Shown piece after piece: positions 57,316-64,000 of a stretch of 64,000 nt of DNA. The translations under genes and the position numbers were made by a program. The stretch's first letter is position 1. Each line of letters opens with the position of its first letter. The stretch is from Halothiobacillus sp. (GTDB lineage Bacteria; Pseudomonadota; Gammaproteobacteria; Halothiobacillales; Halothiobacillaceae), in contig NZ_JAQTTX010000002.1 in the NCBI RefSeq assembly GCF_028710545.1, positions 1 to 64,000 of the forward strand. Reading direction: 5' to 3'. A model generated the notes under the pieces. That model did no database searches. It saw only the letters and a list, made by a program, of their open reading frames with translations, and was not told the DNA's origin.

Positions 57316-58436
57316 CCGGTCAGGAAAAACCTCTTGTTTATGTGATGGCCGGTGGCACGGGTGGGCATGTCATCCCCGCTTTGGCCGTGGCTCGTGGCCT
57401 TGCCGAAAAAGGCTACGCCATTCGCTGGCTGGGCACCACCGCGGGCATTGAGGCGCGGCTCGTGCCGGAAGCGGGCTTCCCGATCGACTGGCTCAAAATT
57501 GGCGGACTGCGCGGCAAAAACCTGCTGACTCGCTTACTCACGCCCTGGCGACTCATCCGCGCTGTATTTGCCGCAAGAAAATATTTTGCCCGCAACAAAC
57601 CCGCCCTTGTTCTGGGCTTGGGCGGCTATGCCGCAGGGCCAGGCGGATTGGCTGCGCGTTGGTTGGGTATCCCGCTGGTGATTCACGAACAAAATGCAAT
57701 CGCGGGATTAACGAATCGTGTGCTGGCCCGAATCGCCAACCAGACGCTTGCCGCCTATCTCACTGCGTTCCCGCATCCACCGCACAACTTCACGGTAGTC
57801 GGTAATCCGGTGCGCCCGGAAATTGTGGGGATGCCCGGTGTGGCGCAACGACAGATCGGTCAACGTGGCCCGGTGCGCGTTCTGGTCCTTGGCGGAAGTC
57901 TGGGTGCGAAAGCGCTCAACGACACGGTGCCATCCGCACTGTCGCGGGTCAGCCAGCAGGTGCCGATTGCCGTCTGGCATCAAACCGGGGCCAAAAACCT
58001 CGAATCCACCCAGACCAATTACACGCAATGCAAATGGGCGGAGGGCAGCGAATATCGCGTCGTGCCGTTCATCGATGATATGGCGCAAGCCTATGCCTGG
58101 GCAGATTTCGTGATTGCTCGCGCGGGTGCCTTGACCGTGGCCGAGATCAGCGTGGCAGGCATAGGGGCACTGTTCGTGCCGTTCCCGCATGCCGTCGATG
58201 ATCACCAGACGTACAACGCCGAACCGCTGGTTCAGTCCGGCGCGGCGCTCTTGATGCAGCAGCGGGATATGACCGTGGAGCGAGTGGTCGATTCGCTTAT
58301 TCCCGTGTTGAGCGACCCGGATCGGCTACAAGAGATGGCGCAGGCCGCCCGCGACCGTGCGTTGCCCAAGGCAACGGAAACCGCAGTGCGTATCTGTATT
58401 GAAACCATGAACAACAAGGCGGTAGCGAATGATTAA
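57312..58436 (+). CDS. murG: Lipid II-forming GlcNAc transferase MurG
   Basis: 374 aa, GT28 glycosyltransferase on the inner face of the membrane. Gly-rich loop MAGGTGGHVIPALAVARGL near 12, GLGGYAAGPGG near 98, HEQNAIAGLTNR near 125, and the UDP-GlcNAc site with ARAGALTVAEI near 270. Overlaps ftsW by 4 bp and murC by 8 bp. Confidence 0.97.
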   Translation: MTGQEKPLVYVMAGGTGGHVIPALAVARGLAEKGYAIRWLGTTAGIEARLVPEAGFPIDWLKIGGLRGKNLLTRLLTPWRLIRAVFAARKYFARNKPALVLGLGGYAAGPGGLAARWLGIPLVIHEQNAIAGLTNRVLARIANQTLAAYLTAFPHPPHNFTVVGNPVRPEIVGMPGVAQRQIGQRGPVRVLVLGGSLGAKALNDTVPSALSRVSQQVPIAVWHQTGAKNLESTQTNYTQCKWAEGSEYRVVPFIDDMAQAYAWADFVIARAGALTVAEISVAGIGALFVPFPHAVDDHQTYNAEPLVQSGAALLMQQRDMTVERVVDSLIPVLSDPDRLQEMAQAARDRALPKATETAVRICIETMNNKAVAND

Positions 58437-59904
58437 CCCCGCCATGATTAATTCAGTCGGGGGCACCCATCGCCCCGTCGCCGATATCCGTATGCGCAAA
58501 GTTCGGCACCTGCATTTTGTCGGTATCGGCGGTGCGGGGATGAGCGGGATTGCCGAGGTGATGAAAACCTTGGGATTCACCGTGACAGGTTCGGATGTGG
58601 CGGAATCCGCAGCGGTCATCCGCTTGCGCCAACTCGGCATTCCGGTACAGATCGGCCATGCGGCTGAACATGTGGCTGATGCGGATGTCATCGTGATTTC
58701 CACAGCAGTCAAGGCGGATAACCCCGAACTGGCGGCGGCCAAGGCCAAACGCCTGCCGATTGTTCGCCGTGCAGAAATGCTGGCCGAACTGATGCGCTTT
58801 CGGATCGGTCTTGCCGTGGCGGGTACGCATGGCAAAACCACAACGACTTCATTGCTGGCGGCAATTCTGGCCGAAGCAGGCTGGGATCCGACCTACGTGA
58901 TCGGCGGCAAGCTGCTGTCCAGTTCGTCCAACGCACGGCTGGGTCGCGGAGAATATCTGGTGGCCGAGGCGGACGAGTCCGATGCCTCGTTCCTGCACCT
59001 GCAACCGCATGTCGCCATCGTGACCAACATTGATGCCGATCATCTTGAAACCTATGAAGGCGACTTCGAGCGCTTGGTCGATCACTTCGTCGAGTTTCTG
59101 CACAACCTGCCGTTCTACGGATTGGCGGTGCTCTGTGCCGATGATCCGGTCGCAGCGGGTATCGCGGTGCGGGTTGGCCGACAGGTTTTGACCTATGGCA
59201 TCGAGCAGCCCGCCGACGTGCGAGCGACCGAGGTGCACTCGGATGGTTTTGGCAGTCGCTTCGTGGTCAACCTGCCGAACCAGACTCAGTTTGACTGTCG
59301 TCTGGCCATGCCTGGGCGGCATAACGTGCTCAATGCGCTGGCGGCAATTACCGTTGCGCAGGATCTGGGTGTGCCGGTGCCCGCCATTTTGCAGGCGCTG
59401 AGCGGTTTTGAGGGTGTCGGTCGTCGGCTTGAGCGTCGTGGCGAGCTGTCGATCAAAGGCAAAACACTGCCGCTCATCGACGATTACGGCCACCATCCGC
59501 GCGAACTGGAGGCCACGCTTCAAGCTGTCCGTGCGGCATGGCCCGATGTTCGTTTAGTCGTGATTTTCCAGCCGCACCGGTTCAGCCGGACCCGCGATTT
59601 GTTCGAGGATTTCGTGCGCGTGCTATCCACGGTCGATCACCTCATTTTGCTGGATGTGTACGCTGCGGGCGAAACGCCAATTCCCGGTGCCGATGGACGC
59701 AGCCTTGCACGCGCGATTCGTAACCGTGGTCAGGTCGATCCGGTGTTTGTTACAGGCACGGATGAGGCGGCAGCAGTGCTGCCGGACATCATTCCGGACA
59801 ACGAATTGGTGCAGCCCATGCTCGTGCTCACATTGGGCGCCGGCAATGTCGGCAGCCTGCCAGCCTTGCTGCTGAATCGGTATGGAGGGCAGGGCCATGC
59901 ATGA
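58429..59904 (+). CDS. murC: UDP-N-acetylmuramate:L-alanine ligase MurC
   Basis: 491 aa. HLHFVGIGGAGMSGIAEVM near 28, the P-loop AGTHGKTTTTSLLAAIL near 129, EADESDASFLHL near 178, and DDYGHHPRELEATL near 352. First Mur ligase of the pathway, adding L-Ala. murB does not follow; ddl does, the same order as in E. coli. The 3' end overlaps ddl by 8 bp. Confidence 0.96.
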   Translation: MINPAMINSVGGTHRPVADIRMRKVRHLHFVGIGGAGMSGIAEVMKTLGFTVTGSDVAESAAVIRLRQLGIPVQIGHAAEHVADADVIVISTAVKADNPELAAAKAKRLPIVRRAEMLAELMRFRIGLAVAGTHGKTTTTSLLAAILAEAGWDPTYVIGGKLLSSSSNARLGRGEYLVAEADESDASFLHLQPHVAIVTNIDADHLETYEGDFERLVDHFVEFLHNLPFYGLAVLCADDPVAAGIAVRVGRQVLTYGIEQPADVRATEVHSDGFGSRFVVNLPNQTQFDCRLAMPGRHNVLNALAAITVAQDLGVPVPAILQALSGFEGVGRRLERRGELSIKGKTLPLIDDYGHHPRELEATLQAVRAAWPDVRLVVIFQPHRFSRTRDLFEDFVRVLSTVDHLILLDVYAAGETPIPGADGRSLARAIRNRGQVDPVFVTGTDEAAAVLPDIIPDNELVQPMLVLTLGAGNVGSLPALLLNRYGGQGHA

Positions 59905-60871
59905 TCCCGCCGTATTTGGTCGCGTGTTGTTGCTGATGGGCGGGTGGTCGTCCGAGCGCGTCATTTCACTCAAAAGTGGCGAGACCGTCCTTGGTGCGTT
60001 GCAACGGGCCGGTGTCGATGTCACAGCCATGGATATCCGACGGGATTTTCTGCCCGAATTACTGGCCGCGCACCAGGCCAAGCCATTCGACCGTGCGTTC
60101 ATCATTCTGCACGGGCGTGGCGGCGAAGATGGGCAGATTCAGGCCCTGCTCGATCTCTTGGGTATCCCGTACACGGGCACACCGATGGGTGGTTCCGCCA
60201 TTGGCATGGACAAGCTCGCCTGCAAGCGGATCTGGCGCGGGGAAGGCTTGCCGACGCCAACTTGGGCCATTGTTTCAACGGAAGCCGAAGCGCAACACGC
60301 TCTCGAATCCCTTGGCCTGCCGGTAATGGTCAAACCGGTGGCTGAAGGGTCGAGCGTGGGTGTCGCCAAGGTGGATCGCCCGGATCAGTTGGCGGCTGCT
60401 TTCCGCGAAGCGGCGCGTTTCGGACAGGTGATGATGGAGCGCTACATCCGTGGTGGCGAATACACCGTGTCATTGTTGGGTGGCCGCGCATTACCCGTGA
60501 TTCGACTCTCCACACCGCACGATTTTTACGATTTCGACGCCAAGTATCTGGCAAACGATACCGAATACACCATTCCGAGCGGGTTGAGTTCAGAGGAAGA
60601 AACCGACATGCAGGCCATCGCGCTCAAGGCGTTCGAACAGATCGGCGGATCGGGTTGGGGACGGGTCGATTTCATGCGTGATGAGCAAGGTCAGAACTGG
60701 TTGATCGAGGTCAACACCGTGCCGGGCATGACCGATCACTCGCTGGTGCCGATGGCGGCGCGGGCGGTGGGGATCGGGATCGAGGAATTGTGTCTTGGCA
60801 TTTTGGCGCAGACGCTGCCTGCCGGGTCGAAATCAACCGAGGACGTCGCCGATGATCGGGAACGCGATTGA
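59897..60871 (+). CDS. ddlB: D-alanine:D-alanine ligase
   Basis: 324 aa from the ATG at 59897, which has GGAGG upstream; an ATG at 59882 precedes that site. ATP-grasp enzyme making D-Ala-D-Ala. MGGWSSERVISLKSGETV near 14, HGRGGEDGQIQALL near 68, VKPVAEGSSVGVAKV near 147, and the metal-binding WLIEVNTVPGMTDHSLVP near 264. Coupled to murC and followed at once by ftsQ. Confidence 0.95.
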   Translation: MHDPAVFGRVLLLMGGWSSERVISLKSGETVLGALQRAGVDVTAMDIRRDFLPELLAAHQAKPFDRAFIILHGRGGEDGQIQALLDLLGIPYTGTPMGGSAIGMDKLACKRIWRGEGLPTPTWAIVSTEAEAQHALESLGLPVMVKPVAEGSSVGVAKVDRPDQLAAAFREAARFGQVMMERYIRGGEYTVSLLGGRALPVIRLSTPHDFYDFDAKYLANDTEYTIPSGLSSEEETDMQAIALKAFEQIGGSGWGRVDFMRDEQGQNWLIEVNTVPGMTDHSLVPMAARAVGIGIEELCLGILAQTLPAGSKSTEDVADDRERD

Positions 60872-60873
60872 CG

Positions 60874-61689
60874 ATGGCCGCTGCAGCACGTCCCGTTCAG
60901 GCCAGACCAAAAACGCCAACACTCCGCGAGCAGTGGGATGCGTTTGCGCAAATGGCCGTACGTCTGCTTGCGGTGCTGTTCAACTGGGCAATCACCTTCG
61001 CCTTGTTGGGCTTGCTGGGTCTGGCGGGTTGGGGCTTCTGGCAGAAGCTTCAGGTGCCGGTGACGCACATCGTTGTGCAAGGCGCGACACCCGAGGCGAG
61101 CGCCCATTGGGTTCGGCAGGAATTAAGCAGAGTCAAGGGCGAAGACATCTGGCGGGTCGATCTTGCCGACGTACAGGCGCAGTTGCTGAAGAACACATGG
61201 CTGACCCACGCCGATGTGCGTCGGGTCTGGCCGGATACCCTGGTGGTGGAGATCGCGATTCATCACCCGATCGCGCGTTGGCAGGGCGACCAGTTGCTGG
61301 ATTCCGATGGTTCGGTTTTCCAACCCAACGGCATGTCGCGCGGTCTGGTGAATACCGAGGCGTTACCAAACTTGAGCGGGCCGGATGGACGCCAATGGGC
61401 GGTCTGGGAGCGCTATCTGTCGCTCAAACCCGCCTTGGCGGCCCAAGGGTTGGAGATGACGGGATTGATCGAGAACTCCCGTGGTTCGCTGGATGTGATG
61501 TTGCAGGGCGGCACGAAAATCCGTCTGGGTACGGAGCAGATCGAATCACGATTGCAGCGTTTGCTGGATGTTTATCCCAAAACGCTGGCGGGCAAGTTCG
61601 ATCAGATCGCAGTGATCGATCTGCGCTACACCAACGGATTTTCGGTGCAGTGGCGCAATCCGCCTGCGGCAGCGGAGAAAAAGAAATGA
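60874..61689 (+). CDS. ftsQ: Cell division protein FtsQ
   Basis: 271 aa from the ATG at 60874. Cytoplasmic ~35 residues, one membrane helix at ~36-56 (NWAITFALLGLLGLAGWGFW), then the POTRA domain (~62-135: VTHIVVQGATPEASAHWVRQEL, KNTWLTHADVRRVWPDTLVVEI), and the beta domain. Scaffold for FtsL/FtsB recruitment. Ends in a lysine-rich tail. Confidence 0.94.
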   Translation: MAAAARPVQARPKTPTLREQWDAFAQMAVRLLAVLFNWAITFALLGLLGLAGWGFWQKLQVPVTHIVVQGATPEASAHWVRQELSRVKGEDIWRVDLADVQAQLLKNTWLTHADVRRVWPDTLVVEIAIHHPIARWQGDQLLDSDGSVFQPNGMSRGLVNTEALPNLSGPDGRQWAVWERYLSLKPALAAQGLEMTGLIENSRGSLDVMLQGGTKIRLGTEQIESRLQRLLDVYPKTLAGKFDQIAVIDLRYTNGFSVQWRNPPAAAEKKK

Positions 61690-61731
61690 TGCCAACAACC
61701 TGGCAATTAACCTGGAAATCGAGATAAGCAC

Positions 61732-62982
61732 ATGGCAATTGCAGTGAGAAAGGGAGAACGGGATTTGGTGGTCGGCCTGGATGTGGGCACCAGCAAGGTC
61801 GCCGCACTGGTGGGTGAGTACGACGCCGATGGCAACCTGAGTCTGATCGGGTTCGGACAATCGCCCACCAATAAGGGGCTGCGGCGTGGTTCGGTCGTGG
61901 ATATCGAATCGACATCCTTCGCGATACAGCGGGCGATCGATGCCGCCGGTGCCATGTCCAATTGCGAGATCGGTTCGGTCTGGGTCAGCGTGGCCGGAGA
62001 TCATGTCATCAGCATGGATTCCAAAGGCATGACGGGAACCGCCGGCCGAGAGATTACCGCAGCGGACATCCAGCAAGTCGTGCAGTCGGCCAAGGCCGTC
62101 AAGATTCCGGACGGGCAGCAGATTCTGTACAGCGAACCGCAGGAATTTAGGATCGACGGACAGGACGGCATCCGCAAGCCGCAAGGCATGACAGGGCATC
62201 GGCTGGAAGCCGACGTACATATCGTCACAACGGCCACCAACAACGTGCAAAACATCGTCAAGTGCGTGGAGCGTTGTGGTCTGGCCGTAACGGGAACCGT
62301 ACTCGATCCGATTGCTGCGGCCACGGCGGTGCTCAACGACGATGAAAAAGAGCTGGGCGTCGCCCTGATCGATATCGGTGGTGGCACCACTGATATCGCC
62401 ATCTATACCCGAGGCGCGCTGCGCTACACCACCGTGTTGCCGATTGCTGGCGAGCAGATTACCAATGACCTGGCCTATGGTTTGACCACACCGCCCGCGC
62501 AGGCGGAAGAAATCAAGCGAAAATTCGCCAGCCTGCACCCGCTCGACGATCGGGCGCAGGACGAAGAAATCGAAGTGCCCGGTGTGAGCGGCCGTCAGCC
62601 GCGACGGATTTCGCGCGACACCATGATGCGCATTTGCCGTCCGCGCGTGGAAGAAATTCTGGGCTATATCCAGGAAGCCATCCGCCGCTCCGGATATAAC
62701 GAAATGATCAACGCGGGCGTGGTGCTCACCGGCGGAACCGCCGTGATGCCCGGCCTGGTGGAGCTTTGCGAAGATTTTCTGCAAATGCCCACCCGCCTCG
62801 GTTTGCCGCAAGGCATCAGTGGCAACCACGACGCATTGAAGAATCCAGCCAACGCGACCGGCGTCGGCTTGATCCTGCACGGACGCAGACTGGAGGCTCA
62901 GGGCGGAATCCCTGCGCCCGTCGGCGTGCAGGCTGAACCCGCGCTTGACCGGCTCAAACGCTGGTTCAAGGAACATTTTTAA
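61732..62982 (+). CDS. ftsA: Cell division protein FtsA
   Basis: 416 aa, actin-like ATPase anchoring FtsZ to the membrane. Phosphate loop VVGLDVGTSKVAALVGEY near 10, ALIDIGGGTTDIAIY near 205, and a VVLTGGTAVMPGLVEL adenosine loop near 325. The extreme C-terminus RLKRWFKEHF is an amphipathic membrane-targeting helix. Conserved gap of 42 bp to ftsQ and 65 bp to ftsZ. Confidence 0.97.
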   Translation: MAIAVRKGERDLVVGLDVGTSKVAALVGEYDADGNLSLIGFGQSPTNKGLRRGSVVDIESTSFAIQRAIDAAGAMSNCEIGSVWVSVAGDHVISMDSKGMTGTAGREITAADIQQVVQSAKAVKIPDGQQILYSEPQEFRIDGQDGIRKPQGMTGHRLEADVHIVTTATNNVQNIVKCVERCGLAVTGTVLDPIAAATAVLNDDEKELGVALIDIGGGTTDIAIYTRGALRYTTVLPIAGEQITNDLAYGLTTPPAQAEEIKRKFASLHPLDDRAQDEEIEVPGVSGRQPRRISRDTMMRICRPRVEEILGYIQEAIRRSGYNEMINAGVVLTGGTAVMPGLVELCEDFLQMPTRLGLPQGISGNHDALKNPANATGVGLILHGRRLEAQGGIPAPVGVQAEPALDRLKRWFKEHF

Positions 62983-63047
62983 CCTGTTTTCATCCCCTCA
63001 ATGGCCCAATCCATTGAATTTTTTAATTGTTTGAAGGAGACGACATC

Positions 63048-64000
63048 ATGACTTGGAATATGGTAGAAATTCAGCACGAAGGCGCAAAAATCAAGGTCAT
63101 CGGCGTTGGCGGCGGCGGCGGTAATGCCGTGGCCCATATGCTGACCAAAGAACTGGAAGGCATCGATTACATCTGCGCGAATACCGACTCCCAAGCCCTG
63201 CGCAAGAGTCAGGCACATTCCCAGCTGCAAATCGGCAGCAATATCACCAAGGGTCTTGGTGCCGGCGCCGATCCCGAGCTCGGCCGTCAGGCCGCGCTGG
63301 AAGATCGCGAACAGATCCAGGAAGCCATCAAGGATGCCAACATGCTGTTCATCACGACTGGCATGGGCGGCGGCACGGGCACGGGTGCAGCCCCTGTCAT
63401 TGCACAGATCGCCAAGGATATGAACATCCTGACCGTCGCCGTGGTGACACGTCCGTTCAGCTTTGAAGGGAAAAAACGCACCAAGACCGCGCTCGAAGGC
63501 ATTGCCGAACTCGAGAAACAGGTTGATTCACTGATCGTGATTCCCAACGACAAGCTCACCGCCGTCATGGGCAAGAGCGCTTCGCTGAAAGATGCCTTCG
63601 CCTCGGCCAATGAAGTCCTTTATACCGCCGTGTCCGGCATTTCCGAACTGATTACCCGTCCGGGTGAAATCAACCTCGACTTTGCCGACGTGCGCGCCAT
63701 CATGACCGAAAAAGGTACCGCCATGATGGGTACCGGTATCGGCCACGGTGACAACCGTGCCGCCGAAGCCGCCGAAGCCGCCATCCACAGCCCGCTGCTC
63801 GACGACATCAACCTCACCGGCGCCGATGGCATTCTGGTCAACGTATCGTCGAACGGGGATCTCTCGATTGGCGAATTCATGGAAATCGGTGAACTGGTAC
63901 AGGCACTGGCAGGCGACGAAGCGCTGGTCAAAGTCGGTACCGCGATTGATGAAAGTCTGGAAGGTTCGCTGCGTGTCACCCTGGTCGCAACGGGACTGGT
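63048..64000 (+). CDS. ftsZ: Cell division protein FtsZ, 5' part
   Basis: The first ~317 codons; the frame is open at the window end and the C-terminal FtsA/ZipA-binding tail lies outside. Tubulin-like GTPase forming the Z ring. Start ATG at 63048 behind GAAGGAG. KVIGVGGGGGNAVAHM near 16, the tubulin signature TTGMGGGTGTGAAPVIA near 103-119, and TRPFSFEGKKR near 136 are intact. Confidence 0.97.
   Translation, partial: MTWNMVEIQHEGAKIKVIGVGGGGGNAVAHMLTKELEGIDYICANTDSQALRKSQAHSQLQIGSNITKGLGAGADPELGRQAALEDREQIQEAIKDANMLFITTGMGGGTGTGAAPVIAQIAKDMNILTVAVVTRPFSFEGKKRTKTALEGIAELEKQVDSLIVIPNDKLTAVMGKSASLKDAFASANEVLYTAVSGISELITRPGEINLDFADVRAIMTEKGTAMMGTGIGHGDNRAAEAAEAAIHSPLLDDINLTGADGILVNVSSNGDLSIGEFMEIGELVQALAGDEALVKVGTAIDESLEGSLRVTLVATGL

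Noticed and set aside
61546-62976. 476-codon open frame on the minus strand
   Set aside because: Antisense to ftsQ/ftsA, which are unmistakable on the plus strand.

Overview
The window is core chromosome of a Gram-negative, flagellated gammaproteobacterium. The dcw cluster has gammaproteobacterial order (mraZ-rsmH-ftsL-ftsI-murE-murF-mraY-murD-ftsW-murG-murC-ddl-ftsQ-ftsA-ftsZ), MurE carries the DNPR signature of meso-diaminopimelate enzymes, and FleQ-type flagellar control is present. A transketolase-GAPDH-PGK-pyruvate kinase-class II aldolase cluster would suit a chemolithoautotroph such as Halothiobacillus. That identification is inference; no RuBisCO or sulfur-oxidation gene lies in the window.

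Layout. 1-6.5 kb: 3' end of dacB, a tandem HD-GYP protein, recJ, ppx, an IS3-family transposase remnant and an FMN reductase. 6.7-13.8 kb: fba, pyk, pgk, gap and tkt, all on the minus strand and therefore transcribed tkt to fba. 14-19.5 kb: a thioredoxin-like protein, an orphan PhnD-like binding protein, then metK, an S-adenosylhomocysteine riboswitch, ahcY and metF (activated methyl cycle). 19.6-32.7 kb: SPFH protein/lipoprotein/NfeD, bioA, rsmE, prfB (programmed +1 frameshift), lysS, mrp, a HAD protein, tpx, a ROK sugar kinase, arsB and xseA. 33-44 kb: flagellar block with a small FlhB-like and a FliK-like gene on the minus strand, then fleQ, a sigma-54 promoter and fliEFGHIJK on the plus strand. 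44.3-46.7 kb: an H-NS family gene, a TPR-like gene and rnpB (RNase P RNA). 47-64 kb: MraZ operator and the dcw cluster, running off the end inside ftsZ.

The least ordinary content is between genes. Several palindrome-rich, non-coding elements of 150-340 bp with terminal inverted repeats and apparent short target duplications lie just beyond stop codons. Three of them and one solo end share the terminal motif GGAAnCnCTGATTnAWTC beside YTAR-like tetranucleotides. One inserted into the 3' end of xseA and rewrote its C-terminus; removing it on paper restores an in-frame alternative ending. Two nearly identical copies in opposite orientation bracket the flagellar block and could support its inversion. 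No classical new defence or metabolic system was found.
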